Shown: in pieces, positions 7,104 through 16,107 of the stretch
How positions within the stretch are numbered: the stretch's first letter is position 1
How the letters are laid out: each line of letters opens with the position of its first letter
Origin: JACQHM01 sp964535215
GTDB lineage: Bacteria > Methylomirabilota > Methylomirabilia > Methylomirabilales > JACQHM01
Assembly: GCA_964535215.1 (NCBI GenBank)
Contig: CAZHST010000004.1
Span: 1 to 64,000 of the forward strand
Direction of reading: 5' to 3'
Length of the DNA: 64,000 nt
Notes under the pieces: generated by a model
What the model was told of the DNA's origin: nothing
Seen by the model: only the letters and a program-made list of their open reading frames with translations
Databases searched by the model: none
Made by a program: the position numbers and the translations under genes

Positions 7104-8948
7104 ATGGCAAGGCGGTCCATCGGGAGGGTTGTGGGCGCCCTCATGATAGCCTTCGGGCTTTTCGGCTCGATGGCTCATGCAGGGGAAGTGACCTCCGAAG
7201 ATCTCCTCAACGCGGACAGGAACACCTCGGACTGGCTGATGTACAGCCGTACCTACGATGGTCACCGTTTCGTCAGGCTCAACCAGATCACCCCCGCCAA
7301 CGTGCACCGGCTCCGCCCCGTGTGGGTGTTTGCGACCGGCGGCGACAACCGGGGGCTGGAGGCGACCCCGCTGATCCACGATGGGGTGCTCTACGTTTCG
7401 GCCGATCAATCCCGGGTGTTTGCCATTGATGCCAGGACCGGTGTGAGGAAGTGGAGCTTCGATCCAAAGTTGTCCAAGGATGTGGAGCGCATCTACTGCT
7501 GCGGGTCCAACAACCGGGGCGTGGCGCTTCTCGGCAACCTGGTGTACGTCGGCACCATGGATGCACGGCTGATCGCTCTCAACAAGGACACGGGTGAGGT
7601 CGTCTGGGAGGTCAAGGTCGCCGACTGGGAGCATGGCTACAGCATCACCGGCGCGCCCCTCGTCGTCAAGGACATGGTGCTCACCGGTGTGGCCGGCGCC
7701 GAGTTTGGCATCCGGGGCTTCGTCAAGGCCTACGATGCGAAGACGGGCCGGCTCCGCTGGACCACCTACACGGTCCCTGGACCCGGGGAACCCGGCAACG
7801 AGACCTGGCCCGGCGAGACCTGGAAGTACGGCGGGGGATCAACCTGGACAACCGGGGCCTACGACCCTGGGCTTAACCTGGTCTACTGGAACACGGGAAA
7901 CCCGGCCCCCTGGAACTGTCACGTCCGCAAGGGGGACAACAAGTGGACGGCGGGGACGATTGCCCTCGATGCCGATACCGGGAAGATCCGTTGGGGTTTC
8001 CAGTACACCCCGGGGGACTGCTGGGACTATGACAGTATCAGCACGCCGGTGCTGGCGGACGTGACCCTTGGTGGCCGGATGGTGAGGGCCTTACTCCATG
8101 CTGACAAAAACGGGTACTTCTATGTTCTGGACCGGACCAATGGAAAGTTCATCTACGCCGAGCCCGTTGTCCCGGGGATCAACTGGACCTTAGGGATTGA
8201 CCCCGAGACCGGCCGGCCCACCCCGAACCCGGACATGATCGCCCAGTCGGGCGGCCCGGAGGTCGCGCCGATCATCCCCAGCCTTGAAGGGGCCATCGAC
8301 TGGCAGCCGTTGGCCTACAACCCGGACCTTGGCTACATCTACTTTATGTCCAACGGTTGGGCCATGGGTTTGAAGTTTTGGGCGGAGGACAAGATCGTGC
8401 CTCCTACCAAGGGCGAGTGGTATCTTGGGGCTGATTACCAGCAGTACCTGCCAGGCGAGAACTTTGGGAACTTTGTGGCATTTGACGTGGCCAACAGAAA
8501 GGTCGTCTGGAGGGTGTCGGGTCCAGCCCCCTTCTGGGCCGGAGCCCTGGCCACGTCCAGTGGCCTCGTCTTCACCGGGGATATGAGGGGCTACTTCATG
8601 GCCCTGGATGCCCGCACCGGTACAGTCCTGTGGCAGTTCCAGACCGGTTCGGGCATCATCGGGAGCCCGATTACCTACGAACTTGACGGCATCCAGTATG
8701 TGGTGGTGCCTTCAGGGGGCATCGGCGGTGACATGATCTTCTACTACACGGAGCCAAAGGCCGGCAATATCTGGGCGTTTGCCCTCGATGGGGGTGGCCC
8801 TGCCCGGGTCCCCGCCGGTTCGAACCTGGTCACCATTCCAGGGGCCCTGCCGAAGGTTGGCGAGCCTGGTGCCACGCTGGGCGGCAGGGTGATCCCCGGT
8901 TACGGCTTCGAGCCCAAGCCCGAGAGGGAACCGATCAAGAAGCCGTAG
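7104..8948 (+). CDS. PQQ-dependent alcohol dehydrogenase with vicinal disulfide
   Basis: The 614-residue quinoprotein dehydrogenase is an eight-bladed propeller. The ATG at 7104 begins a good signal peptide ending SMAHA-GE and has a GAAGGGG site. A longer frame from 7014 lacks one. The adjacent cysteines C132-C133 (YCCGSNNRG) form the PQQ-covering disulfide of methanol dehydrogenases. Metal and cofactor residues are E in AEFGIRGF, N in YWNTGNP, and the catalytic D308 in CWDYDS. The Asp two residues later (D310) is the extra ligand that marks lanthanide-dependent quinoproteins. Substrate could be methanol or a larger alcohol; it is more diverged than the XoxF at 14244. Confidence 0.88.
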   Translation: MARRSIGRVVGALMIAFGLFGSMAHAGEVTSEDLLNADRNTSDWLMYSRTYDGHRFVRLNQITPANVHRLRPVWVFATGGDNRGLEATPLIHDGVLYVSADQSRVFAIDARTGVRKWSFDPKLSKDVERIYCCGSNNRGVALLGNLVYVGTMDARLIALNKDTGEVVWEVKVADWEHGYSITGAPLVVKDMVLTGVAGAEFGIRGFVKAYDAKTGRLRWTTYTVPGPGEPGNETWPGETWKYGGGSTWTTGAYDPGLNLVYWNTGNPAPWNCHVRKGDNKWTAGTIALDADTGKIRWGFQYTPGDCWDYDSISTPVLADVTLGGRMVRALLHADKNGYFYVLDRTNGKFIYAEPVVPGINWTLGIDPETGRPTPNPDMIAQSGGPEVAPIIPSLEGAIDWQPLAYNPDLGYIYFMSNGWAMGLKFWAEDKIVPPTKGEWYLGADYQQYLPGENFGNFVAFDVANRKVVWRVSGPAPFWAGALATSSGLVFTGDMRGYFMALDARTGTVLWQFQTGSGIIGSPITYELDGIQYVVVPSGGIGGDMIFYYTEPKAGNIWAFALDGGGPARVPAGSNLVTIPGALPKVGEPGATLGGRVIPGYGFEPKPEREPIKKP

Positions 8949-8954
8949 AGCAGA

Positions 8955-9050
8955 GGGTGATCACAGCATCCTCTCCGGGGATGGAAGAGCCGATGCCCAA
9001 GACCCCAGACAAGCCATCCGGCGCGTGGTGATCTCCCTGCCAGATCACCC
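8955..9050 (+). ncRNA. Candidate structured leader of the formate dehydrogenase operon
   Basis: The 123-bp gap before fdhA holds competing helices. GGTGATCT (9027-9034) pairs perfectly with AGATCACC (9042-9049) around a 7-base loop. The same 3' arm can pair with GGGTGATC (8955-8962). A third helix, GGATGG (8979-8984) / CCATCC (9014-9019), fits between them. Mutually exclusive pairing just before the ribosome site is riboswitch-like. I could not match it to a known class; a molybdenum-cofactor sensor is only a guess from the gene it precedes. Confidence 0.4.
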
Positions 9051-9071
9051 GCACGGGGTGGAGGAGTCATC

Positions 9072-11927
9072 ATGTCTGAGACACCTGTTCGCCCACGCCT
9101 GACCTTGACCCTTGACGGCCAGGAGGTTGAGTTCACGCCTGGGGAGCGGCTCATTGACCTGATCCGCCGCTACGGGGGAAGGATCCCAAGCCTCTGCGAT
9201 GACCCACGCCTTCAGGCCGGTGGTCACTGCCGCCTGTGCGTCGTCCGTGTGAACGGCCGCCCTACGGCCTCGTGTGTTGCCCGCGCTTCAGCGGGGATGA
9301 AGGTCGAGAACGAAGCTGAAGATCTCGCGACCCTTCGCCGAACGCTCCTCGAACTGGCAGAATCGGTCACGGCGGAAGGGGAGTGCCCGAAGTGCCGCCT
9401 GGGACCGACCCTCTGCGAGCTGCACCGCCAGATGGAGGAGTGGGGAGCGCGGCCTGGACGCTTCGCCGGCCGCCTGGGCGGGGAGCGGAAGTTCGACGAC
9501 TCCAACCCCTTCCTGCTCCGCGATTACTCGCGCTGCATCCACTGCTACCGCTGCGTCCGGATCTGCGACGAGGTCCAAGGCGATACCGCCTTGACGGCCA
9601 GTGGGCGGGGGTTCACCACGCACATCGCGACCTGGTTCGAGCGGAGCCTCGAGCAGAGCACCTGTGAGTTCTGCGGGCAGTGCATCCACACCTGCCCGAC
9701 GGGCGCTCTGGCCGATTGGAAGATGCTCGGGCGGCTCGAGGCGGCGGGCTTTGCCGTCGGCTACAGGCAGGGAGACGGCGAGGCCGGGAGGCAGGTCGTC
9801 TATGGTCCGGACCGGCCGCGGAAGGGGAACGTCAAGGCTGATCCCCTCCCGCTCCAGCGCGTCAATACGGTCTGCCCCTACTGCGGCACGGGTTGCGGCC
9901 TCCGACTCGTCACCCACTTAAACCGTCTGATGGGCTCCGAGCCCCGAATGGGGTATCCCTCATCGAACGGCGCCCTCTGCGTGAAGGGGCAGTTCGGCGT
10001 TGATTTTGTCCACTCCCCCGAACGCCTGACGCATCCGCTGATGAAGCGGCCAGATGGGAGCTTCAGGAAAGTCTCCTGGGACGAGGCCCTTGACTTCATC
10101 GCAGCCAAGCTGAAGAGGATCAAGGAGGAATCCGGACCAGAAGCCCTCGCCTTCTGGGCGTCGGCGCGGACGACCTCCGAGTCGAACTACCTCCTGATGA
10201 AGTTCGCGAGGGGGGTGATCGGCAGCAACAACATTGATAACTGCCAACGGACCTGACACGCCCCCACGGTCGCCGGGCTGGCGGCCATGCTGGGGCGAGG
10301 GGCGATGACGAACTCAATCGCGGAGCTGGAGGATGCGAGGTTCATCCTCGCCATTGGAACGAATACCACCGAATCCCACCCTGTCATCGCCCTCCGCTTA
10401 AAAAGGGCCGTCCGGAAGGGAGCGAAGCTGGTCGTCGCCGACCCCAGGCGGATTGACCTCGTCCGTTTCGCCACCCGCTACCTCCCGATCAAGATCGGGA
10501 GCGACGTGGCCCTCCTGAACGCCATGGCCCACACCATCGTCGAGGAGGGACTCTACGATGAACAGTACCTCCGGGACCGGGTCGAGGGGTTCGAGGAGTA
10601 CCGGGAGCACATCAAGAAGTTTCCCCCCGAGTGGGCCGAGCCGATCACTGGCATCCCGGCAGAGATCATCCGGGAGGTGGCCCGGGAGTACGCGACCGCC
10701 GAACGGGCGGCCATCTGCTACACCCTGGGCATTACCGAACACCGCTCGGGTGTGGCGAATGTCCAGTGCCTCGGAAACCTCGCGCTCCTCACAGGAAACC
10801 TGGGCGTCGAAGGGGCCGGTGTAAACCCCTTCCGCGGGCAGAACAACGTGCAGGGAACAGGGGACGTCGGCTGCATGCCCGAGTCTCTCCCCGGCTACCA
10901 GAAGGTCGCCGACCCTGAGACCCGGGCGCAGGTTGAGGCCGAGTGGGGCTTGAAGATCTCCCCGGTGCCCGGGCTGAAGAAGCCTGAGGTCATTGAGGCG
11001 GTCCATGCCGGAAGGGTCCGGGGGATGCTCGTGTGGGGGGATAACACCGTCGTCTCGGACACCGACTCACAAAGGACCATTGAGGCCCTCCAACGGTTGG
11101 ATCTCCTCGTTGTCCAGGACATCTTCCTCACCGAGACGGCGAGGCAGGCCCATGTGGTCCTGCCCGCCGCCTGCTTCGCGGAGGTGGACGGTGTCTACAC
11201 GAACACCGAGCGGCGCGTCCACCGGGTGAGGAAGGCTGTGGATCCGCCCGGCGAGGCCAGGGCCGACTGGCAGATCGTCCAGGATCTTGCGAACCGCTTC
11301 GGCGCCGGCTGGAGCTACACGCATCCTTCGCAGATCTTTGACGAGATCTGCCGGATCAGTCCGATCTGGAGGGGGCTCTCGTACACCAGGATTGACGAGG
11401 GGGGCGTGCAGTGGCCCTGCCCCGATCCCCACCATCCCGGCACCCGGTTCCTCCACAGGGATCGGTTCCCGACGGCGAGCGGCAAGGCGAGGCTGATCCT
11501 CCACGACTACATTCCACCTGCCGATGAGCTGGACGACGAGTACCCCCTGATGCTGACGACAGGGCGGCGCCTCTCGACCTACCATACGAATACGATGACT
11601 GGGCGGGCCGAAGGATTCGACCGGCTGATCGCTCACGAGTTCCTCGAGATCCATCCCGATGACGCGGCGAAGTACGGCATCCAGGATGGCTCGTTGGTCG
11701 AGGTTGCCTCCCGCCGGGGGGTGGTCAGGGTGCCGGTGCATCTCACCACGAAGTGCCAGAAGGGCGTGGTCTTCATGTCCTTCGCGTTCTTCGACGAGGC
11801 GCCGGTCAACTTCATTGCCTCCCGCGCCCTGGATCCGCTGACGCTCACCCCCGAGTTCAAGGCCTGTGCCGTCCGCGTCCGGCCTGTTTCAGTGCTCCGT
11901 TCCCCTACTGCCGCAGGGGTGAGGTAA
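9072..11927 (+). CDS. fdhA: NAD-type formate dehydrogenase catalytic subunit, selenoprotein
   Basis: The 951-residue reading passes through a TGA at 10254-10256, read as Sec395. The flanking NNIDNCQRT-U-HAPTVAGLA aligns with the Sec site of formate dehydrogenases. Domains in order: a NuoG-like 2Fe-2S domain (CDDPR.., GGHCRLCVVRV), a CPKC..C / His segment, two ferredoxin-type 4Fe-4S motifs (CIHCYRCVRIC, CEFCGQCIHTC), the molybdopterin enzyme 4Fe-4S motif (CPYCGTGCG), the bis-MGD catalytic domain, and a C-terminal molydopterin-binding domain (LMLTTGRRLSTYHTNTMTGR). It oxidises formate to CO2 at a Mo/W centre. The next gene passes electrons to NAD+. The start has a GGAGGAG site. Confidence 0.93.
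10259..10297 (+). promoter_or_regulatory. bSECIS element of fdhA
   Basis: The outer stem is CGCCCC (10259-10264) / GGGGCG (10292-10297). The upper stem is GGTCGCC (10268-10274) / GGCGGCC (10280-10286) with one T-G pair, capped by GGGCT 19-23 bases after the UGA. The position and G-rich loop match the well studied fdhF SECIS geometry. Confidence 0.8.
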
Positions 11928-11968
11928 AGGGAGGGGGAACAGTCACCAGACCACTTTTGCGCCGGGCT

Positions 11969-13696
11969 ATGGAACGACAACCGACCCAGACCTTTGACCC
12001 CAACCTGGAGGAGCTGGTCCTCCGGTACCGCTCGGAGCCTGCACCGCTCCTCCCGATCCTGCATGCAATCCAGGACCGCCACGGCTACCTACCGGAGGAC
12101 CTCCTGGACCAGGTGGCCAACCTGATGCAAATCCCGCCGGCAACCCTTTACGGGATCGTGTCCTTCTATTCCTATTTCCGCTTGAAGCCCGAGGACATAA
12201 CCACCCGTGGGGTCTGCCATGGCCCTGTCTGTGCTTTCGCGAGCAGTCGTGGGGCTGCTGGGCTCCCGGCCGGTGATTCTCGTGGTGGTATGACCGGGCC
12301 CACTGCCAACGCCTACGACACCCGGGTGATCGCCTGCCCAGGGCGCTGCGACCGTCCCGTCCCCCGCTGGGAGAACGACCAGATCCTGGACGGCGCCCAT
12401 GAACGCCTCGGCCCGCTCCCGGTTCAGACAGGCATCGCGGCCGTCTATCGCGACCTCGACCGGGACCCGCCCCCCACCCGCCTCAAGGCCTACCGGAGGG
12501 TCGGCGGCTATGTCCAGCTCGAACGGCTCCTCCATGGAGACTTAAAACCGGCAATGGTCATCGAGGAGATCATCACGTCAGGCTTGGCCGGCCGGGGCGG
12601 CGCCGGCTTCCCCACCGGTGAGAAGTGGGCAATGGTCGCCAGTCAGGTGGATCCAGTGAAGTACATCGTGTGTAACGCGGACGAAGGGGAGCCTGGGACC
12701 TTTAAGGACCGTCCCATCCTCGAGTACCTCCCCCACCGGCTCCTTGAGGGGATGGCTATTGCCGGCCACGCGGTCGGGGCGACGATCGGGGTCATCTACC
12801 TCCGCTATGAGTACCCCGCCGCCTATGAGATCCTGGCCGAGGCGATCGCGGAGGCAATGGGGGCGGGGCTCCTAGGCCCTGAGGCCGGCTTCACCGTCTA
12901 TCTCCGCCGGGGGGCAGGGGCCTACATCTGCGGCGAGGAGACCTCGCTCTTAAACAGCCTTGAAGGCCTGAAGCCTTACCCTCGCGAGAAGCCTCCCTTC
13001 CCGACTGAGGAAGGCCTCTATGGCAGGCCGACTGTCGTGAACAATGTGGAGACCCTCGCGGCGGTCCCCGTCATCCTGGAGAAGGGAGGGGCGTGGTTCA
13101 AGGCCCTTGGGAAAAACGGTGCGGCCGGCACCAAATGCTATTCCCTTTCAGGTCACGTTGTCCGTCCCGGCAACTACGAGCTCCCGATGGGCACCACGGC
13201 TCGCGAGCTGATCGAGGGTTGGGGTGGGGGGATTCCTAGTGGACGGCGCCTGAAGGCCTTTACCATAGGGGGCGTCTCCGGGGGCTTTCTCCCCGCGGCC
13301 GCCCTGGACATGCCCCTCGACCTCCGGTCTCCCAAGGGATGGGGGACCTTCCTTGGTTCGGGCGGTGTCATCGTTTACGATGAGACGACCTGTATGGTCC
13401 AGGCCGCCCTCCGCGTCATGGAGTTCTTCCGCCACGAGTCGTGCGGCAAGTGTTTCCCCTGTCGGATTGGGACAATGCGTCTCGAAGAGCGCCTCACCTG
13501 GATGGCCGAAGCCCGTGCCCCTGGGGAGACCTCAGAGGAGGTTCCCGAGATCGAGCAGGTGATGGCGACCCTTTCCGCCTGCGGCCTCGGCCTCGCTGCT
13601 CCCCTCTCTGTCTCTTCCGTTCGTAAATACTTCCCTGAAGAATGGAATGCCCATCTTCAAGGCGTGTGCCCCACTGGCCGCTGCCGAGAGGGTTAA
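11969..13696 (+). CDS. fdhB: Formate dehydrogenase diaphorase subunit, NuoE-NuoF fusion
   Basis: The 575-residue protein joins two complex I-like modules. Residues ~10-150 are a thioredoxin-like 2Fe-2S domain (NuoE/FdsG type) with CHGPVC and CPGRC ligands. The rest is NuoF/FdsB-like, with the FMN/NADH motifs GRGGAGFPTGEKW, CNADEGEPGTFKDR and AGAYICGEETSLL, and the 4Fe-4S motif SCGKCFPCR with a final Cys in SACGLG. It transfers formate electrons to NAD+. The ATG at 11969 is selected because homology begins there. The open frame extends upstream into fdhA, and a TTG nearer the GGGAGGGGG site is an alternative. It is co-transcribed with fdhA (41 bp gap). Confidence 0.92.
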   Translation: MERQPTQTFDPNLEELVLRYRSEPAPLLPILHAIQDRHGYLPEDLLDQVANLMQIPPATLYGIVSFYSYFRLKPEDITTRGVCHGPVCAFASSRGAAGLPAGDSRGGMTGPTANAYDTRVIACPGRCDRPVPRWENDQILDGAHERLGPLPVQTGIAAVYRDLDRDPPPTRLKAYRRVGGYVQLERLLHGDLKPAMVIEEIITSGLAGRGGAGFPTGEKWAMVASQVDPVKYIVCNADEGEPGTFKDRPILEYLPHRLLEGMAIAGHAVGATIGVIYLRYEYPAAYEILAEAIAEAMGAGLLGPEAGFTVYLRRGAGAYICGEETSLLNSLEGLKPYPREKPPFPTEEGLYGRPTVVNNVETLAAVPVILEKGGAWFKALGKNGAAGTKCYSLSGHVVRPGNYELPMGTTARELIEGWGGGIPSGRRLKAFTIGGVSGGFLPAAALDMPLDLRSPKGWGTFLGSGGVIVYDETTCMVQAALRVMEFFRHESCGKCFPCRIGTMRLEERLTWMAEARAPGETSEEVPEIEQVMATLSACGLGLAAPLSVSSVRKYFPEEWNAHLQGVCPTGRCREG

Positions 13697-13728
13697 GGAG
13701 CAATCCTAACACTTCTGAAAGTTGCTCC
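13697..13728 (+). terminator. Hairpin after the fdh operon
   Basis: GGAGCAA (13697-13703) pairs with TTGCTCC (13722-13728), with an inner ACTT/AAGT helix. There is no following T-run, so it is either a weak or factor-dependent terminator, or an mRNA 3'-end stabiliser. Confidence 0.45.
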
Positions 13729-14057
13729 GGATTCGGAGTGGAGTTCCTGGAGCTCGGCGAAGACCTCCCCCCCGGGGCTGGCCGAGCTCGGACGCCACCT
13801 CCCCACGGAATTGTCAGAAGTTCTGGTCGGGAGTCGCTAAGCGGCTATCTACTCGGCTGACGGCCAGCTCCAGGACCCGCGTTTGCTCCTCCATACTGTT
13901 TCCTCTCTTCTCTTAAAGCCTAAGGGCACCCTATCAGAGAGTCCCTAGCAGTCAATCAAAAACTGCTTGACTGCTCCCCTTTCCCGCTTAGATGAGAGAC
14001 ATCGCCAGAGGGGAAGGTAACCAGTAATGATATACAAAACAGCGTTATAAAAAATCC
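13729..14057. other. Non-coding stretch between fdhB and the xoxF promoter
   Basis: No open frame with coding character or recognisable RNA was found on either strand. The latter part becomes AT-rich toward the xoxF promoter. Confidence 0.6.
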
Positions 14058-14088
14058 TTGACAAATAGAATGGTAAATGGTACATGAT
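14058..14088 (+). promoter_or_regulatory. Putative xoxF promoter
   Basis: A perfect TTGACA lies at 14058-14063. The -10 is poor: TACATG at 14081 (17-bp spacer) or CATGAT at 14083. The weak -10 may mean that an activator is needed. Confidence 0.5.
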
Positions 14089-14100
14089 ACTCTCTAAAGG

Positions 14101-14218
14101 GAGCAGATATGGCTGAAAAACCCTGTACCCCTATTCCTAGAATGCCATATCTCTCTACTTTTCAATGGTTGTGAGTCCTGAGGCGAGTCCTCAGGACGGC
14201 TTGTGGTTATGGCCAACC
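14101..14218 (+). ncRNA. Candidate structured 5' leader of xoxF
   Basis: Between promoter and xoxF three helices can be drawn. AGATATGGC (14105-14113) pairs with GCCATATCT (14144-14152) around a 30-base loop. GTCCTGAGG (14175-14183) pairs perfectly with CCTCAGGAC (14189-14197). GGTTG (14167-14171) and CAACC (14214-14218) enclose the second helix. The ribosome site GAGGAGGG follows at once. Known classes do not come to mind; a metal- or cofactor-responsive switch is inference. Confidence 0.4.
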
Positions 14219-14243
14219 CTGTGTAAGAAGAGGAGGGATAGCC

Positions 14244-16028
14244 ATGCACCGTACCCTTTGGTCTATCCTGTTGGTTATGCTCCTGCTACCCTTTGTGGCG
14301 TTTGGCAACGACGAGTTGCTCAAGCTCCAGAATGATGATGGGCAGTGGGTGCTCCCGGCGAAAAACTATTCGGCCACCCGCTACAGCAGCTTGAGCCAGA
14401 TCACCCCTGAAAACGTCAAGAACTTAAAAGTTGCCTGGACGTTCTCGACGGGCACCAACCAGGGGCATGAGGGGGCGCCGCTGGTCGTCGGCACCACGAT
14501 GTATGTCCACAGCTCCTACCCCAATCATGTCTACGCCCTGGACCTGACAAAACCGGGGGCCCCGATCAAGTGGAAGTATACCCCGAAGCAGGATGCGAGG
14601 GCGGTCCCGGTTGCCTGCTGCGATTTGGTCCACAGGGGGTTGAATTACGCTGAGGGCAAGATCCTCATGGTCACGTTGGACGCCCAGGTGATTGCCCTTG
14701 ATGCCGCCACCGGGAAGGAGCTCTGGAAGGTCCGGAATGGCGACCCCACGAAGGGGGAGACCATGACCGGGGCTGGCATCGTGATCAAGGACAAGTTTAT
14801 CGTTGGGATCTCAGGCGGCGAGTTCGGGGTCCGTGGCCACGTGACGGCCTACGACATCAACACCGGCAGGCGGATCTGGCGGGCGTACAGCATGGGCCCC
14901 GACGAGGATCTCCTCCTCGCCCCTGATTTCAATGCCGCCAATCCCCATTATGGCCGGTTCGGCGAGGGGACCAGGACCTGGCCAGGGGACCAGTGGAAGA
15001 TTGGCGGCGGGACGACCTGGGGCTGGTATGCCTGGGATCCTGAGCTGAACCTCTTCTATTACTCGACCGGCAACCCCGGGACCTGGAACCCTACGCCGCG
15101 GAAGGGCGACAACAAGTGGTCAATGACGATCTGGGCTAGGGATCCTGATACCGGGCTGGCCAAGTGGGCCTACCAGATGACCCCCTGGGACGCCTGGGAC
15201 TACGACGGGGTCAACGAACATATCCTGGCCGATCTCCCCATCGGGGGGAAGACGGTTAAGGCCCTGGTCCACTTTGACCGAAATGGGTTTGCCTACACGC
15301 TGGACCGGACCAACGGGACGCTGCTGGTAGCGGAGCCTTTTGTGTACGTGAACTGGGCGAAGGGGATTGACAAGAAGACAGGACGGCCCATCGAGGATCC
15401 GGCGAAGCGGACGAAGCAGGGAGAGGACACCAAAGACATCTGCCCCTGCGCGATGGGCGGCAAGGACCAGCAGCCCGCCGCCTACTCCCCGCGGACCGGT
15501 CTCTTCTACGTCCCGACCAATAACATGTGCATGAACTATGAAGGAGTCCTGGTCCAGTACACGGCGGGGGCGCCCTACGTCGGTGCGAACGTCCTAATGT
15601 TCCCCGGCCGAGGCGGGCATCTGGGTGAGTTCATCGCCTGGGATGCCACCACCGGCAGGAAAGTCTGGGGGATCAAGGAGCCCCAGCCGGTGTGGGGCGG
15701 TGCCCTGGTGACCGCCACGGATGTGGTCTTCTACGGGACCCTGGACGGGTGGTTCAAAGCCGTCCATGCCCGAACCGGTGAGCTGCTGTGGAAGCACAAG
15801 GTCGGCTCAGGGATCATCGGCGCCCCCATGACCTATATGGGCCCCGACGGCAAGCAGTATGTCGCCGTCTACTCGGGGGTCGGGGGCTGGTACGGCGCCC
15901 CGGTCTCTCTCGACCTTCCCCCTGATGATCCGTTCGGTGCGTTGGGCGCAGTGGGGGTCGCCTACGGCGCCGGTCTGGATAAGGCCACGACCAAGGGTGG
16001 CATGCTCTACGTGTTTGCCCTTGACTAA
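14244..16028 (+). CDS. xoxF: XoxF-type lanthanide-dependent methanol dehydrogenase
   Basis: The 594-residue periplasmic PQQ enzyme has a signal peptide (ending VAFGN) and a GAGGAGGG ribosome site. The vicinal disulfide C125-C126 (ACCDLVHRG), Glu of GGEFGVRG, Asn of STGNPGTWNP and catalytic D319 in WDAWDYDGVNE are present. D321, two residues on, is the extra Asp that coordinates the lanthanide in XoxF and is Ala in calcium-type MxaF. W-docking motifs such as GDQWKIGGGTTWGWY are complete. It oxidises methanol to formaldehyde or formate. xoxJ and a c-type cytochrome follow, the standard xoxFJG arrangement. Confidence 0.95.
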   Translation: MHRTLWSILLVMLLLPFVAFGNDELLKLQNDDGQWVLPAKNYSATRYSSLSQITPENVKNLKVAWTFSTGTNQGHEGAPLVVGTTMYVHSSYPNHVYALDLTKPGAPIKWKYTPKQDARAVPVACCDLVHRGLNYAEGKILMVTLDAQVIALDAATGKELWKVRNGDPTKGETMTGAGIVIKDKFIVGISGGEFGVRGHVTAYDINTGRRIWRAYSMGPDEDLLLAPDFNAANPHYGRFGEGTRTWPGDQWKIGGGTTWGWYAWDPELNLFYYSTGNPGTWNPTPRKGDNKWSMTIWARDPDTGLAKWAYQMTPWDAWDYDGVNEHILADLPIGGKTVKALVHFDRNGFAYTLDRTNGTLLVAEPFVYVNWAKGIDKKTGRPIEDPAKRTKQGEDTKDICPCAMGGKDQQPAAYSPRTGLFYVPTNNMCMNYEGVLVQYTAGAPYVGANVLMFPGRGGHLGEFIAWDATTGRKVWGIKEPQPVWGGALVTATDVVFYGTLDGWFKAVHARTGELLWKHKVGSGIIGAPMTYMGPDGKQYVAVYSGVGGWYGAPVSLDLPPDDPFGALGAVGVAYGAGLDKATTKGGMLYVFALD

Positions 16029-16041
16029 GCATGGGGTGGGT

Positions 16042-16072
16042 CCGGCGCCGGAGATCGTTTCTCCGGCGCCGG
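16042..16072 (+). promoter_or_regulatory. Strong intercistronic hairpin between xoxF and xoxJ
   Basis: A perfect 13-bp stem (16042-16054 with 16060-16072) has a TCGTT loop and no T-run after it. It resembles an mRNA-stabilising or processing hairpin that would raise xoxF over xoxJG. Partial termination is also possible. Confidence 0.6.
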
Positions 16073-16107
16073 GCTCCTTCCGGCTCCCGTGGTAAGGAGA
16101 TCGAATC

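Noticed and set aside
8955..9050. Assignment of the fdh leader to the known Moco riboswitch
   Set aside because: I could not match its conserved core from memory; only the general switch-like fold is supported.
9288..9917. 209-residue minus-strand frame inside fdhA
   Set aside because: Shadow of the iron-sulfur domain codons, with no recognisable motif.
10254..10256. Stop codon splitting fdhA into two pseudogene pieces
   Set aside because: Position, flanking motif and SECIS hairpin make it a selenocysteine codon.
13697..14243. tRNA or small protein gene in the fdhB-xoxF gap
   Set aside because: No cloverleaf with TTC-loop signature, and short frames have no ribosome site.
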